Assembly: GCF_024713975.1 (NCBI RefSeq)
Contig: NC_091100.1
Location: 17,566,001 to 17,630,000, forward strand
DNA from: Paralichthys olivaceus
Lineage: Eukaryota > Chordata > Actinopteri > Pleuronectiformes > Paralichthyidae
Direction: 5' to 3'
Length of the DNA stretch: 64,000 bases
Notes under the pieces: generated by a model
What the model saw: the letters and a program-made list of their open reading frames with translations, nothing else
The model's database searches: none
What the model was told of the DNA's origin: nothing
Shown: positions 11,690-25,447 of the stretch, one piece after another
Layout: every line of letters begins with the position of its first letter
How positions within the stretch are numbered: position 1 is the first letter of the stretch
Made by a program: the position numbers and the translations under genes

Positions 11690-12468
11690 ACCAGATGGAA
11701 GCGGAGGAATAGGAGGAGGGGAGAGGAAAGGAAAAATAAAGAGGGAAAGGAGACAGGAAAGGAAAAGGAAAGATGACAGGATAGGAAATTAGAGAGGAAA
11801 AGAGAGGGGGCAGGAGAAGGAATGGGGAAAGAAAAGAGGAAAAGTAGAAATAGAAGAAAAGGAGGAGGGGAAAGAATAAAAAGAAAGGAAACAGAAAGGA
11901 AGGAGTGAAGCACTAAGGGGAAAATGATAGGAGGGGTGCAAATAACTGGAGAGAAGAGGAGTAGAGATAGGTTAAGGAAACTATGCAGAGGGAAGGAGAG
12001 GAGGAAAGGAATGCAAAAGACAGGAGAATGGGAAGTAAGATGGAAAGAAAAGTCAAGCAAAGGAGCAGAAGAAAGGAAAAAGGAAGTGATGGACCAGAGT
12101 GATGAGAAGAGGAGGAGGAAAAAGTGGGCAGGAGAAGAATGAAAGGTGACAAGATAAAAAATTAGAGAAGAGGAAAAAGTAAAAATTTCTCCAGAGAGAG
12201 ACGAGGAAAAGGAAGAAAGCAAAGGAAAGGAGCAAATAACGTGAAAGGAGATAAGCCGAGTAGAGATAAGGCTAAAGGAAAAAAGATGGAAAGATAAGAG
12301 GAGGAGTAAGGGAGAAGAGAAAAGAAGAGGGCAGGAGACCTGTTAGTGAAACATGAGAAGAGAAACATTAGAAAGGAGTAAAGGAAAGTTAAATGGATAG
12401 AAAAAGAAAAGAAAAGGAGAGGAAAGGAAAGAAGAGAAGATCGGAGGAGAGGAGATGGAGGCAGGGCC
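11690..12468 (+). repeat. 780-bp polypurine (GA-rich) tract
   Basis: The plus strand is overwhelmingly A and G with rare, short pyrimidine interruptions. It creates long spurious open frames on the minus strand (Ser/Phe/Leu-rich) that are not genes. Confidence 0.9.
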
Positions 12469-12592
12469 TGTACCGGAATAAATCTGACTGTTTACCTCTT
12501 AATCCCATGAGGAGAGTTCAAACCCTGTGAGAACTGACTACTGTTGAACCCTGAAACGACTTCATGTGGAGAGCCCCTCTCTTTCTCTCACT

Positions 12593-12705
<113 letters not shown>

Positions 12706-13635
12706 CAGCAGGATGCTAAGCATTGAGGACTAATACACAGTTCTCCACCTGCTCAGTTAAAGTCCACTGTGACAGCAGAGTCGCTCAGTGTGTTCACAGT
12801 TTTATTGAGGCTTTAAGATGGATTTTTTTCGCTGTCAGGAACTTGATGATGAATAGCGATGACTGACAGCCGGAATATAAACATCCGCTCGCTCATCCAG
12901 TTGTGACATGTTTAGTAAAACAGGATCAGAGTTTATGAACTGTTTCCCATGCGTTTGTAGGGTAAGAGCCTAATATCACGTAATTCTTGATTGAAAAGAG
13001 CTGAATCATGTCTCTGATGTGTTTCTATTTCTCCTGCATGTTATGAGAGATTGATGTCTGTATTTCCTGAAGATAACTCCCCCTTGGCCTGAGCAAATCC
13101 CCCAGAAACAAACAACATCCCAAAAAACATGAGGGGGAGAGAGCGAGCAACCACGCCAGATGTTGTCCTCTCCCCAAAAGCATTTTTTCTCCTTTCAGGC
13201 GATGCCGACTAGTTTTTTCATGCACAATCGAATCTCAAATGATTATCCCATCAGTATTCACAGCCAGGCCCTTTTCCCTGCTGCCGTCTACCTCTCTGCT
13301 GCCCATGCAGAGCTGTCTCTTTCTGTCTCATTTTTCACATTCTGCATCTATTTTTCAGACCACCTCCGATGTCCCTCTGAAAGGCCTCTGTAAATTAAAG
13401 AATAAGGGAATTGGATTAAATTAAAAGCAGGCGTCTCATATTAAATTTATGCTCGTGTGCGTCAAGTATATTTTCTACAAAAATACATCCACACGGGATG
13501 TGAAGGGAGGAGGAAGACGGGGGAGAGGTTAAAGAGGAAACACCTTGTGGAGATTGTAAAATGTGAAGCTTTCAGAAGCAGAGTTTTCTTAATTTAACTA
13601 ACTACTGAGATCAAAATGTGTAGCAGACAGACTCC

Positions 13636-13765
13636 TACACACACACAGACACGTTTGTACTTCTGTCTTAGTGGGGACACTTATTGGCATTGGCAACCCT
13701 AACCATCCAAACTAAAACCAAGTCTTAAAAAAAGTGAGGGCCTCACAAAGGTATAAGTACAGCAA
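13636..13765 (+). repeat. relative of the 61036-61205 repeat
   Basis: A CA run followed by CTTAGTGGGGACACTTATTG, CAACCCTAACCATCCAAACT and AAACCAAGTCTTA, in the same order as the copy in the pdcd4 intron. Confidence 0.45.
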
Positions 13766-15857
13766 CACACACACACAAACACACTGACATGGATCGATGG
13801 ACAATCACACACGTCACCGGGCCTGACGAAACCACGAGCAAATAATCTGGCTCCCTTCAGATTGCAGAGTAGTTTCAAGGCCGACCTTTGTTGGGAAGAG
13901 ATGCTTTGAGCAGCGTTTCTGCTCAGCAAAACTTAAGCAGAGGCTTCACACACTTACATTTCTCAGGTATTTTTATGATTGGGTATAGTTTGGGTGTTTT
14001 CTTATTCCAAATCGATATTTGTTAAAGCTGTTCCAGTGCCAGAAGAGATACTTTTTTCTAAAAAAAAAAAAAAAAGCACAAAATTGTAAATTGGCTTTGC
14101 TAAGGCAAATTAGGGATTGAAATATAACATAGCCGTTTAAAGTATAGTCAAATATATAAATATAAGTGCAAAACTCTTAAAACCCAACTACACTCATTTA
14201 ACATTAAATAACAGTTTCTGAACTTAATACAGCAAAACACTCCAGCTCCAAACTCATCATCAATTGTCTCTTTACCACCGGGGCCAGGGACGTCCACACT
14301 GCCGGCTGGTGTGGGGGGGGTCACACAAACAGTCATACACAAAGCTTTGTTGTGTTCCTTTCTTCCCTCTTCTTCTCCTTTAAGGTTATGAGCAAATCGC
14401 ACACAACAAGGTGCAAACTGCCACCAACTCCGAGGACCCATCAGAAGGGTCCTGGCTCTCAGTTCCCCACTCACGGCTATTGCTCAGACATTTACTACAC
14501 ATCCCATCGTCCCTTTACGTGAAATACAACCACACTTTCAGCTGTTTAGGCAATTTGTGGGCATGTCGCCAGATTGAAGTACTGTGGGCCAACATAACGT
14601 AATATATGAGCCATGTAGAGAGTGTAGCTAAGTGTAATGTTAACCAGACATGTGCAGTGATGTTTATGTTGCCTATAAGCAGAACAACTATTTGAGGACA
14701 GTGCTCAGGCACCAAAATGGGGTATTGAAATCTGCGCTGTGACTTGGTACAGCGGGAATCAGCCATGCGGGAACTGGGACCTGATTGGCACCAGATTCCG
14801 GGGCCCACTTCTTGCTATTGTTGTGTCAAAGTTTTTATAATGAGGTAAGAAGATTATTGTGTGATAATAGTCCCTCTTTTTTCAGAGTATTTTGGATACA
14901 AGGCTTTATGTTTACTTCACAAATAACGACCTTCTTTTAATAGCCCGCAATTTAATGCAATCTAAAGTGCTGCAACAAACCAATGTTATCACCTTATTTG
15001 AAGGAACAATGCCAACAAGGTCGCAAAGTCCAGCTGTAGCTGCCACTTTCCCCCTTGATCCAACAAAGCAGTATTTGTCTCCCACCAGATTTCTGTTGAG
15101 CAATTATGTTTCACCTTTCGCAGCTCAAATATTATATAAATATTCTATATACAGAAGCACACTCTCAGGAGAGCATTACACTTGGGTGGGTCAGAGCTAT
15201 TCTGGAGAGGATGTGCTGCGGAGAGAGGTAAAGAAAAGTAGGTAAAAAAAAACAGAACAGGCATTGTGTGTAGGTAACGAAGTGAGGAAGCAATGAACAA
15301 TATTAATTATGCATCCATTCACATAAAACAGAATTTACATTTATCTACCCCCACTCCCAACACAACACACCAAACCCCTGTGATAACTCCCCTCCCTTGA
15401 GCCTGTCCCTCCAGGATTGTACATGTAGTGCAGCAGTCTTATTTCACACACGGAGGCATTTCATTAAATAATAATAGATGAATAAATAATGAGAGAAATA
15501 ACACAGACAAAGCCTCTCCTGAGTATTCAGCCATCACTCCTTGAAGTGGCTTCCAGAATATACTAGATGTAGTAGGTCCGAAGAATATAATCATCATAAA
15601 ATCAAGGAATGGAGTCTATATATGATGAAATATAACAGTTTCATCTTTATCAGATCAGTCACGTTGTTGGTAAATCAGTTTTAGCAGTTTGCTTTTGCGT
15701 GCAGCAGAGGTTTATTACATTTGACAATTGTTGACTGTAACTTTCTTTATTATTTGTTGAGAACCAAGGAAAAAAACACAACCTTCATTTTGCTAAATTT
15801 TTCTCATGCAGACGAGAAGACAAAAATGACTATATAGGCTCAAACAAGTATGCAAGG

Positions 15858-15871
15858 CCAGTAGATGGCAA
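15858..15871 (+). promoter_or_regulatory. CTCF-like motif in the left gene-poor region
   Basis: CCAGTAGATGGCAA matches the CTCF core except at the last position. Same orientation as the site at 35891. Confidence 0.35.
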
Positions 15872-16180
15872 TTAAGTTTTCATCAACAATCTGTCAAATA
15901 CCAGAGACGAGGGCTGTGGTCTGAGCAACACTGAGTGAGGCACACGCCTGCAAATGCCAGCGAAGTGATGAAGTGAGGCTAAATTTAGCTGCAAATTTGT
16001 AAATAGACCTAGCAGTGCTAACCACACAGACATTATATAGACATTGTTACACAAATCAAAAGTCGGCAAGCTGTGGCGTCCTCATTTCCAAAACACTCAA
16101 TTTTACATTCTCACAGATACATAGAAACCTGAGGTTTAGAAAATCTGCACATTGCTCATTAAAATCTCTGTTTTAATGTC

Positions 16181-16390
16181 TTAAAGGTACAGTGTGTAGA
16201 ATTTTGTGATATCGAGTGTTGAAATTGCATGTTGCAGCTGAACACCCCTCACCTCACCCTCCCCTTCCAAACATGAAAAAGAACCTGTGGTAGCTTCAGT
16301 TGTCATAAAAACTCAAAAGGTGTTTAGTTTGTCCAGTCTGGACTAATGTCAAAAACATGGCAGCTTGAATCATAGTTCTTTTTCTCCATA
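16181..16390 (-). mobile_element. family A TTAA element, truncated copy
   Basis: Begins TTAAAGGTACAGTGTGTA and matches, in reverse orientation, the right part of the 3080-3446 copy, including the stretch reading GTTTAGTTTGTCCAGTCTGG. The other end is missing. Confidence 0.7.
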
Positions 16391-19300
16391 ACATGAATAG
16401 TTTAAGTACTACAATAGACCCGTCTCTCTTCCCTCAGGTCATGACTCCATATTTGCAGGAATGCATCATTAACTTTACTGGCAGTGTAAAGAACCTCTGA
16501 GCATTGTCTGACTATAAACCTGTTGCTATACATTTTATAGATGAATGACTCAGCTGCTGATATTTTTAAAGATCTAATTTATGTCCCGTTAAATTCTGGA
16601 TGAAACTTTTAACTTGGAGCGACCCATGAAAAGTGTTTGAGTTAGTTTCTATTTCACCCTTACTTGCTCAAATTACATCATCCTGGTCCCGTCGAATGAG
16701 CCGTCCAATATTTTAAAGACCTGCATTTTCCCTCAGAGAAAACCCGATGTCTGTCATCCCTGGAGGGAAATCTGTTTTTAATGAGCAAACATCAGCTGCC
16801 CCCTCCCCAAATTTCTTAATCAAACCAGTCTTTAGTTTAGATTTCACATTATTCTCTCTGCAATCTCAGATTCCTTCTGCTTGAAGATACATTTATACAT
16901 TTAATGGTTTATCTAAAAAGGTTTCTACTTTGTTACCAGTCACTGAACCAATCTGGTCATCATGTAGCAAAACTGCCAGATATGGAAAATGAGACACAAG
17001 CTCATTTAAAGATATAATGTGGAACAATTCTTCATTAAAATGTCAATAAACAACTAGATGTATGTTACAGATTTTGTTGACTTGTGAACTCACTTTGTCC
17101 GAAATGTTTCCAACATTGTTCAAACCCAGAGAAAACCCCAGTTTTTTTCAAGGTAATGGAATACTTTAAGTCATCTTTTAATTTGCATTATATGCGTTTG
17201 AGATTGCCATTCTCCGTCATACATTGTTTGCCCCAAAAGTTGTAAAGGAAAAATACACTGCTAGTTGTTTTTTTATCTTCCACTGTTTGTATTTGTCACT
17301 TATAATGGATCCCGATTATTTATTTATTTTTGCTACAAGCTGTCGCCGAAGCTCACTCAGTAAAACACTAATGCACAGGGGAACCGAACAGAAAATGATG
17401 TGAGAAGAAAAGGTGGTGAAGACAACAACTCCCATGATCCCACCTTGTTTCACAACGTGAACTAGGTCTTCTGTTATTGTTTTAAATTGAGAGACCTCCA
17501 ACGGCCGAAGTTACATGTCACCTTTGAACTTAAAACCTCCAAATTAAATGTTGGGCACCGTCCACCTTAACTCCAAATGTAATTACAACTTTGCAAATTT
17601 GAATTGTAGTCTCTTATGGTAACAAATAAATGAAAGGGAGGACTGGGATCATTTGGAATTGAAAGAACAGACTCAGTACAATACTCATCTAGATCGGAGT
17701 GACACTGCCTATTGAAAGTAGCAGAGGCCCAAGTCATTATGAATGTGGGTACCATAAATATTGGTGTGGGTCTTACAGGTTTCCACTAATGATTAAATCT
17801 CAAATGAAAAAGATGACAGAGGTCACCCTGGCCCTGTGCTCGTTCCCAGTGCCATGGTTCCAGCTATGTTTGGTCATTATTGATAATATGATTTTCTCTC
17901 AAGGCTAGTTAGTTGGTAGGACAAACATTGGTCCCCTGGTTTATCCTTTCTAAGCATCAGGCTGATGTTTGCGTCTGTAAGTGTTTTGGGAAGAGACAAT
18001 CACTCAAGGTTTCATTATTTATCATTATGAGTTTTCAATAGTTTATACAATTCTGAGTTCATGCAGTAATGAGCTCAGGCTTTTCCTGATTGTAAGATAC
18101 AGACAGATTCATAGACGTAAAAAAGAACTACATTAGTCCCCTGCCAGCTGCAGCCTTTGTAGTTTTCACTGACTTTATGAGAATCAGAACTCCTTATCCC
18201 TAAAAACTTTAAAATGCATACAGTTTTTGTTTGCGTGAATCCTGCTCAGTCTCAGTCCAGAGTTGTTATTAAATTAGTCTCAGTTGGCTTCTGCTTATGT
18301 GCCCTTTCACATTCAGAGGCCTGTTAAAGAAAACAAACTGAACAAACTGTGAACCTGACCCTGAACTTGCAGTGGATGAACCCTGAGCTGAGAAACTCCA
18401 GAACAACTGATCTGAGTTTGTTCAATAAACTCTGGGTATGTTTACTTTAAATTAAGTGTGTGCCTGGTGAATGAAAAAAGCCATCTTCAAAAAAGCTCTG
18501 ATATATCACCTTGGTGATGGGTGAAGAGCAGAGTGTACATTTTAATTCACAGAAGCTGGAAAGATTGGATGACACTGAACATTCTTCTCTGAAAAAATAG
18601 AAACAGCAATTAGGAGAAAATAGACAATAAGTTAACACTATACATTCTATTACCATAGTCCATCAGAATAAATTATTTAGCAGACTTTAATTTCCTTAAT
18701 GGAGGCTAAGTGCTGACATCCTGTTCAGTGTATTAAAATGTATGAAGCTGGAACCTCAAACAGATAAGTCATAAGTTTATGGATCTATCATTGTAACCTC
18801 AGTCAGTAACAGCCTTATGATTTAGTGAGTTGCAGTAGAAAACCAGGTTAAAACAGCATGAGTGTACATTTTAAGATGTTTATTTTACATTTAAAAATTT
18901 AGCTCAACATTTAATGACCACCTTAAGGTCCATCGACAGAAATTATGTTAAAACAAGATATGCAGGCTTTATTCAAAACCACACTTGAAAGACCTTTTAC
19001 ATCATTACAGCAGACTAAAGAATTATGTTTGACACATGCGTGTCCTGTCGTCATCATCTACGTGGGCTGCCTCCACCTTAACTTGACTTAACATTGATTG
19101 GTTTGTAGATGGATAGACGTCACATGTGGATCTGTTGTCAGTTCAGCAGGTAGTACTCTTTCAATTTGAATGGAGAAAATATCAATTTGATTTAGTTGCA
19201 ACAGTAATATCATTATAGCATTACTACCACCATCACCAACATTCAGGCTCAGTACTGTAGTCTGAATCTGCCAAATTAACATCCTTGTCACAGAAACATT

Positions 19301-21231
19301 GTGTCACTAGAGGTGAAGCCTGCAAGCAATCCTGCGAGCTGCTCCCGCTTCTTTTTCTTCACCTACTGTTTAATGCTGTCTGCACTTCCTATATTCACTG
19401 TATCAACTATTATTCACACCTGTTTCATATGATTGGTTCTTTTTAACACTGAAATATATTCAGACACAAGCAAAGTTATAGCATAACTGTAAATGTAGAA
19501 GAGACTTGCTTGCGGTGTAGGAAGCAATTTTTAAAGCAGTTTGCCCCAGAAGTGTTCCCAGAGAATCACAGTGACATCTAATCATGTTTATGTCCATTTG
19601 GACAGATTCAGACGTGAAAGTCATTTTATTTATTTATACGATACAAACCCTTACTGTCTCAGCCGCTCCACTGTTTATTGTACACACTACTTGGCTGCTG
19701 CTGCCTTCTGATTTGCCAGAAGCGTTCCAGAGAGAATACCGGTGGTTTTCTTCCTTTTGTATTTGCTGGCCACATAACCCAATTCTGCCATAAATATGGG
19801 CTATCATGTCCATTTACCAAACCTGGGCCTAATTTACCAGTGGCAGTGATATGAAAGATGAGCCTTTTGTCTCAGGGAAAATGGAATTATTCCCAGTGGA
19901 GAGCAGAGGCAGAATCACATCAGTTTGAGGGAATAGGGGGGGGCTGCTACATGAGAAGTCTGAATGCAGTTCGGGTGGGAATGAGTATACAGAGGGTTTA
20001 GCAGCTTTAAGGATCTTGTCATGCAAATAGAGCTCGTACATGAGATGGACTCTGTGTTCCCCCAAAGTGGCCGGTGTACTCACGGCACTGTCTCTCTTCT
20101 GAGACAGGACACACACCTGCCGCCTGCAAACCTCATACTCTAATCTCAATTAGACGTTTGTTTGCACAAATTCAGATCATCATCAGCTGTTACCCTGCGA
20201 CTATCTCATCCTTTCCACCGTCTCCTTTTCGTCAGTATATTTCCACTAACACGTCCATCCATCCACCCATCCCCCATAGAGCAAATGGAATCTGTCACAA
20301 TAACACCCACATGTCAGATCTTATTCTGGATTCATGCTCACTGACACACCCCTTCCAATATTTCCATGAAACTCATATTTACCTGTAACGGATTTATTTT
20401 TCTCATTTGCAGGCTTCCTGTGCTGTTTTTATTTCTAGTGAAAGGTTTAAACTCGACATAAAATAGCACGCTTCTGAATTATTCATATTTACAAGGTGCT
20501 GACGTGATCACTATTGCAGTGCTGTTGTATTTATAATAAGCACCTATGCAGAAACATGGCTCGGGTGTTAGGGAAGGTGATCAGTGGACGGATGAGAGGT
20601 GGGTGTATCGTTGAGATAATGAGGGGACTCGTTCACCTGACATGAAATGACATGTTCGATTGCTTCCACAAGTGTGCATAATTACATTCTTATAATGTGC
20701 TGTTTCAAATTAAGATCGCAGCTCGGATAAAGATGGAGAGAGTCGATCAGAAAACTCTGGCTGCTGCCTGTCAGAGGAAGACCACGATAAGATTGTAGGA
20801 GAGGAAGAAAGCACAGAGAGCGTGTTACAGAGCGGACAGCTGAACAGACTAATATACTTGTTCGACCAGTCAGTACAGGAAACCTAATATTGTCACTGTT
20901 TGTTTTGTAAAACCGCTGCTTATCTAAAGTGAGGGTCAAAGGACTCAAAAGCATCATAATTTGTACAAATAATTTGTGTTTTTGATTTGTTTGGCTGAGG
21001 ATGGATGGACACCATAAAATCATATTACTGAGCCACAGAGGAAATACTCTGACATTGGGAACAAAGGATGCTTGACAGAACTCATGGAGTAAAAGTAGAT
21101 AAGGCCTTCAGTCTTTGGAGTCTTTAAGATTTACAACCTCAGCTTGAACAATGAACAAACAATGAAGAATAAAAGTGATTGTACAAAACGCTTGCTGCTA
21201 TGGCAACTCTTCCATTTTTTATGCTTCTATA

Positions 21232-22277
21232 TAGGGTTGCAAAATTCCGGGAATTTTCAAAGTTGGAAACTTTCCATGGGAATTAACGGGAATAAATCTG
21301 AAATTTACAAAATTGGAGGTTGGCCCTCAACAGGGAACTTAAATATAGTTGGGGAAAATATATTGTAGCATAATCTTGGCTAAAACAACCATATTTACTT
21401 CACGTGCACTCCTCATGCACACAGCACACTGCTTACTGCAGGGCTATTGAGGCCACAACCCCTACTGCATTCCTCCATCACATGCACATCTGATTTCAAG
21501 ACTATTGAAGCCACACATTTGAGCCCGAGGACTATCTGAAGTCAAGTAAGTTTAGATAATATTATGGGGTAAATATATTTGATCTATAATAGTATTGATG
21601 TTTAACTTGGAAATATTAAATAAAAATAGGTGCTAAATGTAAACTATTTTTCATTTCATTGACCATTTAACAGGCTAGCTTATTATGGTGGCGGTAGCTA
21701 CCTCAAATGTGATGCTGTTTCTTCAGACTCCTGCAAGATGGTTTTCTGTAAGCATACAAGAATTCATACATCAAAGGTTTTGGCAAAAATGCAGAACATG
21801 CAGAAACTGGGCTTGCAAAACTTAAACTTGAGGGAAGAGGCTTTTGTTTTTCATGTTGAATGGGACTTTTTTTGGAGGGAGGGGGGCTCCCTTCATTTAA
21901 CATTTTGAATGGGACTTTTTTTGGGGGGGGGGTATTTACTCAACATGTTCATTAAAAAATTGTTCATACAAGAAATAAAACTAAAGTTCTACTTAAATAA
22001 ATGTATTGAAATGTCATGTTTTTTAATTGTATTATTTTGCATGGATGTCTGCTTATGACAAAACAAAAATATTTACATTTATATTTGGATATGATCCAGT
22101 TTGTTTAAATTACCCCAATTTACAGTTCATTCCCATAAATTCCCAATAATTCCCATAAATTCCCATAATTCTCATGGAAAGTTTCCAATTTGGAATATTT
22201 CCACAATTGCCCACCTTAACTTCCCATGGAAAGTTTCTGGAAATTTACCGGAAATGTTCTGCTCCTTTGCAACCCTA
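21232..22277. mobile_element. complete non-autonomous hAT-type element, 1,046 bp
   Basis: Both ends carry the perfect 12-bp inverted repeat TAGGGTTGCAAA, and the element is flanked by a perfect 8-bp duplication CTTCTATA (21224-21231 and 22278-22285), the hallmark of hAT transposition. Subterminal DNA holds many CCCATAAATTCC / TTCCATGGGAA variants near both ends, as expected for transposase binding. No transposase ORF is visible, so it would depend on a partner. Confidence 0.85.
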
Positions 22278-22367
22278 CTTCTATACAATCATAAGGCTGC
22301 ACCTTCAAGGCCCTATTACTTCCTAAGTATGAATGATGTAGTATAAACTTACAACCTCCTGCAAAAG

Positions 22368-22625
22368 TTAAAGGTCCAGTGTGTAAGATTTAGGTGAAAG
22401 GGAACTATTGGCAGACATTTAATGTAGAATAATCCTCATGATGTTTTCACTAGTTTGTTTCATCTAAATTGTATGAATTGTAGTTTTCTTTACCCCAGAA
22501 AAGGTCCTTTATATTTAAATACATTATATTTACATCGAGGGGACCCTCTCTATGGAGGCCGCCATGTTTTTTACATTAGTCCAGACTGGACAAACTAAAC
22601 ACCTTTTGAGTTTTTATGACAACTG
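22368..22625 (+). mobile_element. family A TTAA element, truncated copy
   Basis: Starts TTAAAGGTCCAGTGTGTAAG and is near-identical to the left two thirds of the 3080-3446 copy before breaking off in an A-rich stretch. It lies just right of the hAT element. Confidence 0.75.
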
Positions 22626-24322
22626 ACATATAAAAATAAAAATAAATGTACACACTGATCAACAATATGTACTAATACTACTGCTACTACTCTACACTTG
22701 CATTGCTTTCTATCAATTTTTCACACACATTGTTTTAAATAAGCTGCAGAGCTCTGACAAAAAGGGAAAATCCAAAACAAATATTTAAAGCCCATCAGAT
22801 TTAGCCTTCTGGTGTTATGGACATTTGTGGTCACACAGAACAAATGTGTGACAGATCAAATATTAAAAGGTCTTTAGCCTTGTTAAACTGTTTGGTTGTA
22901 TACACTGTGCAGTTTACATAAAACATTTTACTGGAGTTCTGGAATCTAGAGTTCATTTTAGTTGCATGCCCTTTAAATGCACAAGTGTATAATTGCTTAT
23001 AATAGTCTATTTTAATCTGAATGGTGTGACATTGTGGCCATGCACAGGGAATGCTGCTTATTTTTGACAATCAATGAACAGAAATGACAGAGAAGTCCCA
23101 GTGTGCATTAAATTCTCCTTATGAAGGAATCTGCACACAGCACAAGGATAGAACACGTTTCATCAACACTCCAAACTGTGACTTGTGATTGGATCATATT
23201 ATCACATTGAGTTTAAAAAAAAAATGAAATCAAAAGAAATTATAAAGTCAGTCATGTTTCCAGAGAAGTCTTTTTACCGGCACACACAAATACCAACGCA
23301 CAGACATTACACAGGCCAGTTTTAAATATGTTTTACATTCATATACACTGAATATATTTGAAGATAAACATCAGACACAGATTACATTTGTCTGCCTATT
23401 TAAAAAAAAAACATGACAAACACAACAAGATGTTATTTATGAACCATGTGCTTTCACACAATCACCATCATTAAAGCCGCAGCGATGGCAGTGTGCTCAG
23501 GTATAATCTCCTCCTGAACGCCCACCGGCCTGTACGTCAGCACACACTAGACTGTCATTACAGACACTGCAGCAGCCCACTTCTACTGCCCTCTGTGCCT
23601 TACACTCACTTTGCTGTTCCCATGTCACCCAACAGGTATTCTGCTCTGCTGTCCGACAAACTCTGAAAACAGAGAGAAAAGTCTGTCGCTTTTATCTGAG
23701 ATAATTATAGAACCAGACATCTGCTGGAGGCTGGAAATGTGTCGGTCGCTCCTTTAATCATCCACCTCTGATTAACGCGGCATCATAATACTCACGGTGC
23801 AAAAACACCAGCGGGGATGTATCAGCTGGTTGACTCATGATTGATGTGTGACAGGCACGTGTTGTGTGTCCATTAGGGTGATTGGCTCTTTAACGGGACG
23901 TTGTATTGGGATAGATAATGGACATTAATGTGGTGCAGTAAAGATTATGTAGTTGACAACTAGAGATTTTATTGTTTATTCAGTCGATGCGTTTTGATTC
24001 AGCATAGATTTTATATGTGTGCTCCATTGTCCTTTCTTGTTTTGACATGAACTGAAGAATTCAATGAAAACTGCACATTTCTCATGAATGTGACCATTGT
24101 GCTTCTGACTTTATATCTACTGAATAGAGATTTATATCTCAGGCAACATCTGACCGGATCACCCTGCAGATTCATGTACACCAGTCTATGATGTACATCC
24201 AGTAAAAGAAAGGGGGAAAAAAGAAACGAGCCAAATTTCAGTCGGCTAAGATTGTGCTGTATACTATACTTAGGAGTGTCTAGGCAACAATATACTGTGC
24301 TCATCACTAATGCAGTCACAGC

Positions 24323-24350
24323 AACACACACACACACACACACACACACA
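24323..24350 (+). repeat. (CA)n microsatellite
   Basis: 14 CA units, uninterrupted. Confidence 0.95.
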
Positions 24351-24597
24351 GCAAAAAGCTGACCCACTTAAGCGTCCATGAAAACCATGAAGGGTGACTT
24401 ATCCTCCTCACTTGACATTCAGCTCCCATGAATAAGTTGAAGTTAAAAGGAACTAAAGAGCCACACCATATTTACCATGTAGTTAAAATGCTAAATAGTG
24501 TTTTATGATGGTTACAAAAAGCTGTTGTGAAAAAATATTAAGAATGGCACAGAGTAGACTTAATACCTAAGTCCCCTAACATTCAATCAACCCGAAT

Positions 24598-24812
24598 TGC
24601 ACACACACATAAATATCGGTCCCCTAAATATGTCAGATTTTTTTCATCAAGTTTCAAACATTAATTAATCACCAAAAAATTTGAAAAAACACATCATATC
24701 CTTCCACCCAGTTTTGTATCCAGTAGTATTTGTGTAAAGCTGCTTAATATCAGACAACAAACAAAGAAACATTGATGAAAACCTACCGTCCTTGGCGGAG
24801 GTGAATATGACA
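24598..24812 (-). repeat. CCTTGGCGGAGG family copy, reverse orientation
   Basis: Shares with 56735-56990 the order CACACA, ATAAATATC, TTTTTCATCAAG, ATTAAT, and ends in CCGTCCTTGGCGGAGGTGAA. Old and diverged. Confidence 0.45.
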
Positions 24813-25062
24813 AACAACACTGGCTAACAACAGCAGACAGGGGCCGACTAAGTTAATCAATAAAATGTTGGCAAACCAGGGAGTCCCACTTAAATACTCT
24901 GGTACCGAAGCTAAACCAGTGACCACAGTTAGTTATTTCATCCTGACACAGCTTTCACCTGATATAAACCCAGTGTGGGGGGACATACCTGTGCAACACG
25001 AGTGAGGAGAACTACAGCCACAGCACATGGCAGCACAAAGAGGAAGTCAGGCAGCAGGTGTC

Positions 25063-25447
25063 TTAAAGGGATAGTTCACCCAAAAATGAAAATTCACTCA
25101 TTATTTACTCATTACTATGAAAAATACAGGAATATCCTCCTCTGGAGCCCTGTTTGCATAGAACATTTCAGCTTAAAACACAATGTAAATGTACTCAGTG
25201 TAATTTGAGTCAAATTTGAATGTCAGGGTTTCACGGACACTTGGATGTCACCACAGGAGTGAGATCCAAGTGTTGTTTTTTTACATTTGAAGAATTGGTC
25301 ACCATTTACTTGAATTGTATCGGACTTGGCTGTTTACCCCTGAAACTCCAAAAGTGTTGTGTGGACTCAAACACTTCACCCACCCTGACATAGTGGTGAG
25401 TAGATAATGAGGGAATTTTCATTTTTGGGGTGAACTATTCCCTTTAA
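25063..25447. mobile_element. short TTAA-ended element, family B
   Basis: 385 bp with long near-perfect inverted ends (TTAAAGGGATAGTTCACCCA at 25063 and its reverse complement with few changes ending at 25447), TTAA at each border and no ORF of note. These ends are familiar from many fish genomes. Confidence 0.8.

Noticed and set aside
11671-12368. Long minus-strand ORFs of Ser, Phe and Leu across 11.7-12.4 kb
   Set aside because: A by-product of the polypurine tract: few stop codons arise on the polypyrimidine strand. Low complexity, not protein-like.
14892-15245. 117-codon ORF in the gene-free region
   Set aside because: No recognisable motif, no supporting splice sites or neighbours; its length is within chance expectation for AT-rich DNA of this size.
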